The notes: generated from the letters alone by a model not told the origin. Counted from the first letter of the stretch, positions 14,197 to 22,581 are shown. The stretch is DNA of 25,803 bases from Pseudolysinimonas_A sp965653335 (GCA_965653335.1 CBFGZU010000022.1:1-25803); one strand, 5' to 3'. A program made the numbers and translations.

Positions 14197-15614
14197 TAGC
14201 CGACGCTGCCTTCCATGCTCATCTCGATGAGCTTGTTCAGCTCCAAGGCGTACTCCATCGGTAGTTCGCGGGCGATCGGTTCGATGAAGCCGCGCACGAT
14301 CATCGCCATGGCCTCGTCTTCGGCCAGGCCGCGGGACATGAGGTAGAAGAGCTGCTCCTCCGATACCCGGGACACCGTCGCCTCGTGACCGAGCTGGACG
14401 TCGTCGACGCGGATGTCGATCGCCGGGTAGGTGTCGCTGCGCGAAATCGAATCGACGAGCAGCGCGTCGCAGCGTACCGTGTTCGCGGAGTGGTGAGCGT
14501 TCTCTCCCACGCGAACTTCGCCGCGATAGCCCGCGCGACCACCCCCGCGCGCGATCGACTTCGACACGATCGAGGATGTCGTGTAGGGCGCGAGGTGGAT
14601 CATCTTGGCGCCGGCATCCTGGTGCTGCCCCGGCCCGGCGAAGGCGACCGAGAGCGTCTCGCCCTTCGCGTGCTCCCCCACGAGATAGATCGAGGGGTAC
14701 TTCATCGTGACCTTGGAGCCGATGTTGCCGTCGATCCACTCCATCGTCGCGCCCTCGTGCGCGATCGCGCGCTTGGTGACGAGGTTGTAGACGTTGTTCG
14801 ACCAGTTCTGGATCGTCGTGTAGCGCACGCGCGCGTTCTTCTTGACGATGATCTCGACGACCGCGGAGTGCAGCGAGTCCGACTTGTAGATCGGCGCCGT
14901 GCAGCCCTCGATGTAGTGAACGTACGAGCCCTCGTCGGCGATGATGAGCGTGCGCTCGAACTGGCCCATGTTCTCGGTGTTGATGCGGAAGTAGGCCTGC
15001 AGCGGGATCTCCACGTGCACGCCCTTCGGCACGTAGACGAACGATCCGCCCGACCACACCGCGGTGTTGAGCGCGGCGAACTTGTTGTCGCCCGACGGGA
15101 TCACGGTGCCGAAGTACTCCTGGAAGATTTCCGGGTGCTCCTTGAGCGCCGTGTCGGTGTCGAGGAACAGCACGCCCTGCTCTTCGAGATCTTTCTGGAT
15201 CGAGTGGAAGACCACCTCGGATTCGTACTGGGCAGCGACGCCCGAGACAAGGCGCGAACGTTCCGCCTCCGGGATGCCGAGCTTCTCGTAGGTGTTCTTG
15301 ATGTCGTCGGGCAGGTCTTCCCAGCTCTGGGCCTGCTTCTCCGTCGACCGCACGAAGTACTTGATGTTGTCGAAGTCGATGCCCGAGAGGTCCGCACCCC
15401 ACGTCGGCATCGGCTTCATCCCGAAGATCTTGAGCGCCTTCAGGCGGTTCTTGAGCATCCACTCGGGTTCGCTCTTGAGCTGCGAGATGTCGGTGACGAC
15501 GTCGTCGGAGATGCCGCGCCGGGCGGAAGCGCCGGCGGCGTCGGAGTCGGACCAGCCGAACTCGTAGTTTCCGAGGTCGTTCAGCTCCGGACGGTCGATC
15601 AGGACGTCTGACAT
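14196..15614 (-). CDS. sufB: Fe-S cluster assembly protein SufB
   Basis: A 472-aa scaffold protein on which clusters are assembled with SufC and SufD. Family blocks include MPTWGADLSGIDFDNIKYFV (residues about 69-88), VPKGVHVEIPLQAYFRINTE, YVHYIEGCTAP, and HHSANTVRCDALLVD with Cys382, the counterpart of the essential E. coli SufB cysteine. The end is the usual LPMEYALELNKLIEMSMEG. It is full length without an intein, unlike mycobacterial SufB. ATG 15614 lies downstream of an AGGAAAAGAGG purine run. It is the first gene of the operon and has a leader of about 100 nt with three hairpins. No sufR regulator and no sufS or sufU are present next to it. Confidence 0.96.
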   Translation of the reverse strand: MSDVLIDRPELNDLGNYEFGWSDSDAAGASARRGISDDVVTDISQLKSEPEWMLKNRLKALKIFGMKPMPTWGADLSGIDFDNIKYFVRSTEKQAQSWEDLPDDIKNTYEKLGIPEAERSRLVSGVAAQYESEVVFHSIQKDLEEQGVLFLDTDTALKEHPEIFQEYFGTVIPSGDNKFAALNTAVWSGGSFVYVPKGVHVEIPLQAYFRINTENMGQFERTLIIADEGSYVHYIEGCTAPIYKSDSLHSAVVEIIVKKNARVRYTTIQNWSNNVYNLVTKRAIAHEGATMEWIDGNIGSKVTMKYPSIYLVGEHAKGETLSVAFAGPGQHQDAGAKMIHLAPYTTSSIVSKSIARGGGRAGYRGEVRVGENAHHSANTVRCDALLVDSISRSDTYPAIDIRVDDVQLGHEATVSRVSEEQLFYLMSRGLAEDEAMAMIVRGFIEPIARELPMEYALELNKLIEMSMEGSVG

Positions 15615-15672
15615 TGGTGTGAGCCTCTTTTCCTGCTGAAGCGAACCATTCCGCTCGTGTCAGCATTCCGTA

Positions 15673-15732
15673 CCCCGAGTTCGGGGCTGCCGTGGGCAGC
15701 TTCGACGGTGCTCCTTAGCACCCCCGAGTCTA
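15673..15732 (-). promoter_or_regulatory. suf operon promoter and leader with three consecutive hairpins
   Basis: A minus-strand -10 candidate TAGACT (15727-15732) is followed by three back-to-back palindromes. They are GGTGCT-AAGG-AGCACC (15707-15722), GCTGCC-CAC-GGCAGC (15686-15700) and CCCCGA-AC-TCGGGG (15673-15686). The first lies at the expected transcription start, where a repressor operator would sit; the others lie within the leader. The sequence does not tell whether they act as operators, RNA structures or both. Confidence 0.55.
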
Positions 15733-15782
15733 CAGGGAGTGCTGGGGAGCTACCGGTGCGCGATGGGTTCGGAGCGGATCCG

Positions 15783-15788
15783 TAGAGT
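15783..15788 (+). promoter_or_regulatory. -10 element of ctaA promoter, near-leaderless
   Basis: TAGAGT is followed by 8 nt and GTG 15797, with no Shine-Dalgarno between. This resembles the four leaderless starts elsewhere in the window but with a 2-nt wider gap. Confidence 0.4.
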
Positions 15789-15796
15789 GGTGACTC

Positions 15797-16756
15797 GTGG
15801 CACTGCTCCCGACTTCCCCCGCCGACCGCCGGGTCAGGGTCCTCGCTTGGCTGTCTCTCGCCCTCAATGTCATCATCATCGGCACGGGTGGCGCGGTTCG
15901 CCTGACGGGCTCCGGGCTCGGCTGTCCCACCTGGCCGACCTGCACGGCGGATTCGTTCGTCAACACGCCCGAGATGGGGATTCACGGCGTCATCGAGTTC
16001 GGCAACCGCACCCTCTTCGGGGTCATGATGATCGTCGCGATTCTGACCTTCCTCTCCGTCGTGCGGTTGTGGACGACTCGACGAGGCCTCGTCGTGCTCG
16101 CCTTCATACTCGGGCTGGGCATCCCCCTTCAAGCGGTCGTCGGAGGCATCACCGTGCTGACGAACCTCAACCCCTACGTCGTGGGCCTGCACTTCGTCGT
16201 ATCCGTCGCGATGGTCGCGCTCGCCACCGTCTACGTCTGGCGGGTGTATCGCGGGCCGGGGAGCGAGCTCGGGGTGCCGCGCTGGTTCGCCGCCCTGGGC
16301 CACCTGTTGGCGCTGCTGGTCGGGGTGACCGTGCTCGTCGGGATCGCGACGACCGGATCCGGGCCGCATGCGGGCGACTCGGGCGCCGCGCGGAACGGGC
16401 TCGACCCGGCGATCCTCCAGCACGTGCATTCCTGGCCGGCCTACGCGCTCGCGGGGCTCACGGTCCTGATGCTGGTCATTGCGGCCGTGCGCGGTTACCC
16501 GTGGCGGTTTCTCGGCGGCTTGCTCGCGGCGGAAGCGGCGCAGGTCGCCGTGGGAGTCGCACAATCCCGCCTGGGCCTGCCCGCGGCGCTCGTCGGCACG
16601 CACATGGTGCTCGCCGCCGTTGTCGTCGCGTTCGCGACCGTGGCGATCCTCTCCCTCCGAAGCCCGGCGTCGTCCCGGCTTCGAACGGCTCAGAACGGAA
16701 TCGGCAGGGAGAGCAGCGGGTCGAGCCCGACGGCGACGAAGACGAGCGTCAGGTAG
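15797..16756 (+). CDS. ctaA: Heme A synthase CtaA (COX15 family)
   Basis: A 319-aa membrane protein oxidising the methyl group of heme O to give heme A for aa3 oxidase. It has about eight transmembrane helices in two four-helix halves. Likely heme ligands are His63 (IHGVIEFGNR, with the conserved Glu67), His132 (GLHFVVS), a His in ILQHVHSW (209/211) and His269 (GTHMVLA). An extracytoplasmic Cys pair is present at 43 and 49 (CPTWPTC). GTG 15797 follows a TAGAGT -10 and starts the typical short basic N-terminus. The last 22 codons lie over the 3' end of ctaB on the opposite strand, and the final 30 residues are a hydrophilic Ser/Arg-rich tail. ctaB, for the preceding step, converges on it. Confidence 0.93.
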   Translation: MALLPTSPADRRVRVLAWLSLALNVIIIGTGGAVRLTGSGLGCPTWPTCTADSFVNTPEMGIHGVIEFGNRTLFGVMMIVAILTFLSVVRLWTTRRGLVVLAFILGLGIPLQAVVGGITVLTNLNPYVVGLHFVVSVAMVALATVYVWRVYRGPGSELGVPRWFAALGHLLALLVGVTVLVGIATTGSGPHAGDSGAARNGLDPAILQHVHSWPAYALAGLTVLMLVIAAVRGYPWRFLGGLLAAEAAQVAVGVAQSRLGLPAALVGTHMVLAAVVVAFATVAILSLRSPASSRLRTAQNGIGRESSGSSPTATKTSVR

Positions 16757-17631
16757 GTGATCGAAGAGTGGAAGACGCGCATCGGCTTGAGGTCCTCGCC
16801 GCGGATCGCGCCCGCGTAGAGGCGATGCGACTCGACGACGAACCAGGCTCCCGACGCCGCGGCGACGACGGTGTACAGCACGCCCATCGGTGCGACCGGC
16901 ACGAGGAGCAGTGAGCACACCACGGTCGCCCAGGCGTACAGCACGACCTGGAGGCCCACGGCGGAGCGACCGCGGACGACCGCGAGCATCGGCACCGAGA
17001 CCGCCGCATAGTCGTCCTGGTAGCGCATCGAGAGCGGCCAGTAGTGCGGCGGCGTCCACAGGAACACGACGCCGAAGAGGATGATCGCCGGCCAGTCGAG
17101 CGACTCGGTGACGGCGGCCCAGGCGATGAGCACGGGCATGCAGCCGGCCGCCCCGCCCCACACGATGTTCTGCGGCGTGCGGCGTTTGAGCAAGAGCGTG
17201 TAGACGAAGACGTAGTAGAGGATCGCGACGAGCGAGAGCACGGCCGCGAGCCAGGTCGTGAAGACCCAGAGGAAGGCGACGGAGGCGATTCCGGTGGCGA
17301 ACGCGAAGACGAGGGCTTCGCGCGGCGTCAGCTCTCCCGTGACGAGCGGGCGCTGACTCGTGCGCTTCATGACCTTGTCGATGTCGCGGTCGATGTAGCA
17401 GTTGAAGGCGTTCGCCGATGCCGCCGAGAACGTGCCGCCGACGAGCGTCGCGAGCACGAGCCACAAATCCGGGATCCCGCGCGCCGCGAGGATCATGACG
17501 GGGGCGGTCGTCACGAGCAGCAGTTCGATGACGCGCGGCTTGGTGAGCGCCACGTAGGCCCGCAGCTTGCGAAGGGGTGCCGCCCGAACCCCCCGGGGGG
17601 TCTCGACCGGGCTGTCGACAGCTCCCTGCAT
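16690..17631 (-). CDS. ctaB: Protoheme IX farnesyltransferase CtaB (heme O synthase)
   Basis: A 313-aa UbiA-family prenyltransferase that adds a farnesyl group to heme B to form heme O. The prenyl-diphosphate motif is N77-x3-D81-x3-D85 (NAFNCYIDRDID), followed by MKRTSQRPLVTG. LKRRTPQNIVWGGAAGCMP and TPPHYWPLSMRY are further family blocks. About nine hydrophobic helices run through the protein. ATG 17631 has a GAGGAG ribosome binding site 4 nt upstream. The gene ends at 16690, inside the ctaA coding region. tkt is divergent from it. Confidence 0.94.
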   Translation of the reverse strand: MQGAVDSPVETPRGVRAAPLRKLRAYVALTKPRVIELLLVTTAPVMILAARGIPDLWLVLATLVGGTFSAASANAFNCYIDRDIDKVMKRTSQRPLVTGELTPREALVFAFATGIASVAFLWVFTTWLAAVLSLVAILYYVFVYTLLLKRRTPQNIVWGGAAGCMPVLIAWAAVTESLDWPAIILFGVVFLWTPPHYWPLSMRYQDDYAAVSVPMLAVVRGRSAVGLQVVLYAWATVVCSLLLVPVAPMGVLYTVVAAASGAWFVVESHRLYAGAIRGEDLKPMRVFHSSITYLTLVFVAVGLDPLLSLPIPF

Positions 17632-17654
17632 GGCTCCTCGGATCGCTCGTTGCT

Positions 17655-17676
17655 CCCCGCCAGTCTAAGCGCGGGG
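17655..17676 (-). promoter_or_regulatory. ctaB promoter -10 inside an inverted repeat
   Basis: On the minus strand TAGACT (17662-17667) is a good -10 that would give ctaB a leader of about 24 nt. It lies in the spacer of the inverted repeat CCCCGC-N10-GCGGGG (17655-17660 and 17671-17676). The repeat could be an operator, or chance in GC-rich DNA. Confidence 0.45.
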
Positions 17677-17714
17677 CCCCGTGGCCTCGCGCCGAGCGGG
17701 GTGGTTTGCCTCGG

Positions 17715-17720
17715 TATGCT
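17715..17720 (+). promoter_or_regulatory. -10 element of the tkt operon promoter
   Basis: TATGCT would start transcription near 17727, giving a leader of about 48 nt. GAAAGG (17759-17764) is a ribosome binding site 10 nt before GTG 17775. A -35 was not identified at normal spacing. Confidence 0.45.
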
Positions 17721-17774
17721 GGAGATCGGTCCCCGCCACCCGGACCGTTCCCCACTGCGAAAGGCCCCTTTTCC

Positions 17775-19850
17775 GTGCCAGAACTCTCTTGGGATGACAT
17801 CGACGCTCGTGCCGTCGATACCGCTCGGATCCTCGCGGCGGATGCCGTCGAGAAGGTCGGGAACGGACATCCTGGAACGGCGATGAGCCTCGCCCCCGCC
17901 GCCTACCTGCTCTTCCAGAAGGTCATGCGCCGCGACCCGCGGGACAACGAATGGATCGGCCGCGACCGCTTCATCCTCTCGGCGGGCCACTCCTCGCTCA
18001 CGCAATACGTGCAGCTCTACCTCGGCGGCTACGGTCTCGAGCTCGACGACCTGAAAGCGCTGCGCACGTGGGGGTCGAAGACTCCCGGTCACCCCGAGTA
18101 CGGGCACACCGACGGTGTCGAGATCACGACCGGTCCGCTCGGTCAGGGCCTCGCCTCCGCCGTCGGCTTCGCCTACGCGTCCCGCTTCGAGCGCGGCCTC
18201 TTCGACCCCGAAGCGGCCGCCGGAACGAGCCCGTTCGACCACTTCGTCTACGTGATCGCTTCCGACGGCGACCTGCAGGAGGGCGTGACGAGCGAGGCAT
18301 CCTCGCTCGCCGGCCACCAGCAGCTCGGCAATCTCGTCGTCATCTACGACGCGAACCAGATCTCGATCGAAGACGACACCGACATCTCCTTCACCGAGGA
18401 TGTCGCGGCCCGGTACGAGTCGTACCACTGGCACGTGCAGACGGTCGACTGGAAGAAGACCGGCGACTACGTCGAGGACGTCGCGGAACTCCACCGCGCG
18501 ATCGAGGCCGCGAAGGCCGAGACCGATCGGCCGAGCCTCATCGTCCTCAAGACGATCATCGGCTGGCCGGCTCCGAAGAAGCAGAACACCGGCAAGATCC
18601 ACGGTTCGGCCCTCGGCGCCGAGGAGCTCGCCGCGACGAAGGAGGTGCTCGGGTTCGACCCCGAGAAGAACTTCGACGTCGCCGACGAGGTCCTCGCACA
18701 CACCCGCAAGGCGCGTGAGCGCGGTGCCGCGGAACACGCCGAGTGGCAGAAGGGCTTCGACGCCTGGGCCACGGCAAACCCCGAGCGCAAGACTCTCCTC
18801 GACCGCATCCTCACCGGCGCGCTGCCCGAGGGTGTCGCGGAGGCGCTTCCGGTCTTCCCCGCCGACAAGGAGGTATCGACCCGCGCTGCGAGCGGCAAGG
18901 TGCTGTCGGCTCTCGGCGCCGTCATCCCGGAGCTGTGGGGCGGCTCGGCCGACCTGGCCGAGTCGAACAACACCACGATCGAGGGCGCGCCCTCGTTCAT
19001 CCCGCGCGAGCATTCGACCCACGAATGGACCGGCGAGCCCTACGGCCGGGTGCTGCACTTCGGCATCCGCGAGCACGCGATGGCGTCGATCCTCAACGGC
19101 ATCGTGCTGCACGGCAACACCCGCCCGTTCGGCGGCACCTTCCTCATCTTCAGCGACTACATGCGTCCGGCCGTGCGGCTCGCCGCCCTTATGGGTGCGC
19201 CGTCGATCTTCGTCTGGACGCACGACTCGGTCGCCCTCGGCGAAGACGGCCCGACGCACCAGCCGATCGAGCAGCTCACGACGCTGCGCGCGATCCCGGG
19301 GCTGGATGTCGTCCGCCCGGCCGACGCCAACGAAGTCGCGTGGGCGTGGAAGACGATGCTCGAGCGTCGCGGCGGGCCGGCGGGGATCGCCCTCAGCCGC
19401 CAGAACCTCCCCGTTTTCGACCGTTCGACGGTCGCGAGCGCGGAAGGGGTCGCGAGGGGGGCTTACGTGCTCGTCGAGTCGTCGAAAGCCGTTCCCGACG
19501 TCATCCTCCTGGGATCCGGCTCGGAGGTGCAGTTCGCTGTCGAAGCGGCCGCCCAGCTCGAGGCCGCCGGGATCGCCGCGCGTGTCGTGTCCGTGCCGTG
19601 CCAGGAGTGGTTCGCGGAGCAGGATGACGCGTACCGCGAGTCGGTATTGCCGTCGGCGGTGCGCGCTCGCGTCTCGGTCGAGGCGGGACTCGCGTTGACC
19701 TGGCTTCCCTACCTCGGCGACGCCGGCCGAAGTGTCTCGATCGAGCACTTCGGGGCATCCGCCGATTACAAGACGTTGTACCGCGAGTTCGGCATCACGA
19801 CCGAAGCCGTCGTCGCGGCCGCGCAGGAATCGCTCGCCGCGGCGAGCTGA
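17775..19850 (+). CDS. tkt: Transketolase
   Basis: A 691-aa thiamine diphosphate enzyme moving two-carbon units between sugar phosphates in the pentose phosphate pathway. Motifs include GNGHPGTAMSLAP (29-41), GPLGQGLASAVGFA (120-133), the ThDP/metal motif SDGDLQEG (163-170) with Asn194, FGIREHAM carrying the cofactor-activating Glu, and DSVALGEDGPTHQPIEQL. GTG 17775 was chosen because it follows GAAAGG at suitable spacing and yields the usual N-terminus leading into DDIDARAVDTARILAADAVE; the open frame continues further upstream but into the promoter. The length is normal. It is the first gene of the six-gene operon. Confidence 0.96.
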   Translation: MPELSWDDIDARAVDTARILAADAVEKVGNGHPGTAMSLAPAAYLLFQKVMRRDPRDNEWIGRDRFILSAGHSSLTQYVQLYLGGYGLELDDLKALRTWGSKTPGHPEYGHTDGVEITTGPLGQGLASAVGFAYASRFERGLFDPEAAAGTSPFDHFVYVIASDGDLQEGVTSEASSLAGHQQLGNLVVIYDANQISIEDDTDISFTEDVAARYESYHWHVQTVDWKKTGDYVEDVAELHRAIEAAKAETDRPSLIVLKTIIGWPAPKKQNTGKIHGSALGAEELAATKEVLGFDPEKNFDVADEVLAHTRKARERGAAEHAEWQKGFDAWATANPERKTLLDRILTGALPEGVAEALPVFPADKEVSTRAASGKVLSALGAVIPELWGGSADLAESNNTTIEGAPSFIPREHSTHEWTGEPYGRVLHFGIREHAMASILNGIVLHGNTRPFGGTFLIFSDYMRPAVRLAALMGAPSIFVWTHDSVALGEDGPTHQPIEQLTTLRAIPGLDVVRPADANEVAWAWKTMLERRGGPAGIALSRQNLPVFDRSTVASAEGVARGAYVLVESSKAVPDVILLGSGSEVQFAVEAAAQLEAAGIAARVVSVPCQEWFAEQDDAYRESVLPSAVRARVSVEAGLALTWLPYLGDAGRSVSIEHFGASADYKTLYREFGITTEAVVAAAQESLAAAS

Positions 19851-19861
19851 GAGGCAGAACC

Positions 19862-20983
19862 ATGACCACCATCACGCAGCAGCTCTCCGCACTCGGCGTC
19901 AGCATCTGGCTCGACGACCTCTCTCGCGACCGGATCGCATCCGGCGGACTGCAGAAACTCATCGACGAACGCGACGTCGTCGGGGTCACGACCAACCCGA
20001 CGATCTTCGCCGGCGCTCTCGCGAAGGGCCAGGCCTACGACGAGCAGGTCTCGGCACTCGCGAAGGCGGGCACGCCGGTCGCCGACGCCGTCTTCCAGAT
20101 CACGACGGACGACGTCGCGGCGGCCGCCGAGATCTTCGCGCCGGTGTACGAGCGCTCGGGCGGTCTCGACGGACGGGTGTCGATCGAGGTGGAGCCGGGC
20201 CTCGCGCACGACGCCGCGGGAACGATCGAGCAGGCCCGGCAGCTCTGGGCGAAGGTCGCCAAGCCGAACGCGATGATCAAGATCCCCGCGACGGTCGAAG
20301 GCCTCGAGGCGATCACCGAGACCATCGCGGCGGGGATCAACGTCAACGTGACCCTCATCTTCAGCCTCGACCGGCACAAGGGTGTCATCGATGCCTATCT
20401 GACCGGCCTCGAAAAGGCGCAGGCCGCCGGCCACGACATCTCGACCATCCACTCGGTCGCCTCGTTCTTCGTATCGCGCGTCGACACCGAGATCGACAAG
20501 CGACTGGAAGCCATCGGCACCCCCGAGGCGCTCGCGCTCAAGAGCACGGGCGGGATCGCTAATGCGCAACTCGCCTACCGGTTGTTCGAGCAGGAGTTCG
20601 CAACAGATCGGGCGAAGGCGCTCCTCGCCGCGGGTGCCAACCCGCAGCGGCCGCTCTGGGCATCCACGGGCGTCAAGGACCCGTCGCTGCCCGACACCCT
20701 CTACGTGACCGAACTGGCCGTCGCGGGCGTCGTCAACACGATGCCCGAGAAGACGCTGGAAGCGACCTTCGACCACGCGCCGCTTCACGGCGACGCGGTT
20801 ACCGGTTCGTACGCCGACGCGCAGAAGGTGCTCGACGATCTCGCCGCCGTCGGGGTCGACTACGACGACGTGACCGCGCTGCTCGAGAAGGAGGGCGTCG
20901 AGAAGTTCATCGCCTCCTGGAACGAGTTGCTCGACACCGTGACCGCGGCGCTCGAGGCCGCACGTCCCGGGGCGACGCAGTGA
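19862..20983 (+). CDS. tal: Transaldolase
   Basis: A 373-aa transaldolase transferring a dihydroxyacetone unit between sugar phosphates via a Schiff base. The active-site Lys is residue 140 (NAMIKIPAT). SIWLDDLSRDRI (14-25) and GVTTNPTIF (41-49) carry the conserved Asp and substrate-binding residues. The size fits the larger actinobacterial/cyanobacterial type rather than the 220-aa type. A GAGAGG ribosome binding site lies about 7 nt before ATG 19862, 11 nt after the tkt stop. Its stop overlaps the pgi start as GTGA. Confidence 0.95.
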   Translation: MTTITQQLSALGVSIWLDDLSRDRIASGGLQKLIDERDVVGVTTNPTIFAGALAKGQAYDEQVSALAKAGTPVADAVFQITTDDVAAAAEIFAPVYERSGGLDGRVSIEVEPGLAHDAAGTIEQARQLWAKVAKPNAMIKIPATVEGLEAITETIAAGINVNVTLIFSLDRHKGVIDAYLTGLEKAQAAGHDISTIHSVASFFVSRVDTEIDKRLEAIGTPEALALKSTGGIANAQLAYRLFEQEFATDRAKALLAAGANPQRPLWASTGVKDPSLPDTLYVTELAVAGVVNTMPEKTLEATFDHAPLHGDAVTGSYADAQKVLDDLAAVGVDYDDVTALLEKEGVEKFIASWNELLDTVTAALEAARPGATQ

Positions 20984-22581
20984 CCGTCACGATCGCGGCT
21001 ACCGGCGCCGCGGCCGCCGCGATCGAACGGGTCGTGCCGCAACTGGTCTCCGACGGCATCGCCGGCGCAATCACGGCGCAAGACCCGACCCTGTGGGGCT
21101 CGGCCGCCGAAGCCGAGGCCGCCATCCGGCTCGGCTGGACCGAGGCCGTCGTCGTCTCTCGCGGGCTGATCGACGACATCGCGGCGCTACGCGAGGATCT
21201 CGGCGCGAGGGGGGTTCACCGCGTGGTGCTGTGCGGGATGGGCGGTTCGTCGCTCGCCCCGGAGGTGATCACCAAGACCTACGGCGCCGAACTCGTGGTT
21301 CTCGATTCGACGCATCCCGAGCAAGTGGCTGGCGCCCTCGCCGGACCGCTGACGTCGACCGTCGTCGTCATCTCCTCGAAGTCGGGTTCGACCGTCGAGA
21401 CCGACAGCCACAAGCGGGTCTTCGCCGCGGCGTTCCGCGCGGTCGGCATCGACCCCATCGAGCGCATCGTGATCGTCACCGACCCGGGTTCGCCGCTCGA
21501 CGTGTCGGCGCGGGCCGACGGCTACCGCGTCTTCAACGCCGACCCCAACGTCGGAGGGCGCTATTCAGCCCTCACCGCCTTCGGCCTCGTGCCCTGCGGG
21601 CTCGCGGGCGTCGACATCGGGCAGCTGCTGGACGAAGCCGGCGCTGCGAGCTACGCCCTCGCCCTTGATTCCGAAGACAACCCCGGCCTCGTGCTCGGGG
21701 CGATTCTCGCCGGCACCCGTCCGCTCAAAGACAAGATCGGGATCATCGCCGACGGCACCCACATCGTCGGCTTCGCCGATTGGGCCGAACAGCTCATCGC
21801 CGAATCCACCGGCAAGGAGGGCGCGGGTCTGCTCCCCGTCGTGCTGGAGCTGGACGCGCCCGAACTCGGTCTCGACCTCCCCGACCTCCAGGTCATCCGC
21901 CTCGTCAAGGACGCCCGCGCGACCCACGAGGTCGCCGACGGCGAGGTGGAGATCGCCGGCAGCCTCGGCGCGCAGTTGCTCACCTGGGAGTACGCGACGG
22001 TCGTAGCGGGCCGGATTCTCGGCATCAACCCCTTCGACCAGCCCGACGTCGAGTCGGCGAAGATCGCGGCTCGGGCGCTCATCGACGACCTCACACCCCC
22101 CGCTCCCCCGGTGTACACCGACGGGGCTATCGAGGTGCGTTCCGCCGGATTCGACCTCCCGGCAGAGCAGACCGTGGATGCCGCACTCGGCGCCCTGCTG
22201 TCGTCCGTGCCCGCCGACGGCTACCTTTCGGTGCAGGTCTACCTCGACCGTCTCGCCCACCCGGAGCTGGAAGATCTGCGCGCAGCGCTCGTGGCGAAGA
22301 CCGGCCGGCCGGTCACGTTCGGGTGGGGCCCGCGTTTCCTCCACTCGACGGGTCAGTATCACAAGGGCGGACCGGCGTTCGGCACCTTCCTGCAGATTCT
22401 CGATGCCGGCGCCGACGACCTCGACATCCCCGAGCGTCCGTTCACCTTCGGCCAGTTGATCACCGCACAGGCGGCCGGCGATGCGAGTGTGCTCGCTGAC
22501 CACGGCCGCCCCGTTCTCACCCTCACGCTCGGCGACGTCCGGGCAGACGCGGAGAGGCTGCGGGAGTTCGCGACGCGATGA
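20980..22581 (+). CDS. pgi: Glucose-6-phosphate isomerase, type found fused to transaldolase elsewhere
   Basis: A 533-aa protein interconverting glucose-6-phosphate and fructose-6-phosphate. Sugar-isomerase motifs are visible: GMGGSSLAPEV (86-96), SKSGSTVET (133-141), and VGGRYSALTAFGLVP (191-205), which matches PGI signature 1. It differs from ordinary PGI in the C-terminal part, where HSTGQYHKGG (455-464) and an added alpha/beta segment occur. I know this form mainly as the C-terminal half of bifunctional transaldolase/PGI proteins. Here the two halves are separate genes joined by a 4-nt overlap. The start GTG 20980 is fixed by the GTGA overlap. Its stop overlaps zwf as ATGA. Confidence 0.88.
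   Translation: MTVTIAATGAAAAAIERVVPQLVSDGIAGAITAQDPTLWGSAAEAEAAIRLGWTEAVVVSRGLIDDIAALREDLGARGVHRVVLCGMGGSSLAPEVITKTYGAELVVLDSTHPEQVAGALAGPLTSTVVVISSKSGSTVETDSHKRVFAAAFRAVGIDPIERIVIVTDPGSPLDVSARADGYRVFNADPNVGGRYSALTAFGLVPCGLAGVDIGQLLDEAGAASYALALDSEDNPGLVLGAILAGTRPLKDKIGIIADGTHIVGFADWAEQLIAESTGKEGAGLLPVVLELDAPELGLDLPDLQVIRLVKDARATHEVADGEVEIAGSLGAQLLTWEYATVVAGRILGINPFDQPDVESAKIAARALIDDLTPPAPPVYTDGAIEVRSAGFDLPAEQTVDAALGALLSSVPADGYLSVQVYLDRLAHPELEDLRAALVAKTGRPVTFGWGPRFLHSTGQYHKGGPAFGTFLQILDAGADDLDIPERPFTFGQLITAQAAGDASVLADHGRPVLTLTLGDVRADAERLREFATR

Noticed and set aside
14385..15611. Open frame of 408 codons antisense to sufB
   Set aside because: Composition is that of an antisense shadow (Val/Arg/Asp rich) and there is no start context; SufB occupies the whole stretch.
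14196..15614. Possible intein in sufB, as in mycobacteria
   Set aside because: The protein is 472 aa with continuous family sequence and no inserted splicing domain.
17589..17600. CCCCCCGGGGGG palindrome near the ctaB start
   Set aside because: Lies within the ctaB coding region in Pro-Arg-Gly codons; probably compositional.
17511..19748. Very long open frame (745 codons) antisense to tkt
   Set aside because: Product lacks recognisable domains and is skewed to Arg, Gly, Asp and Val as expected for the reverse of a GC-rich gene; transketolase on the plus strand is certain.
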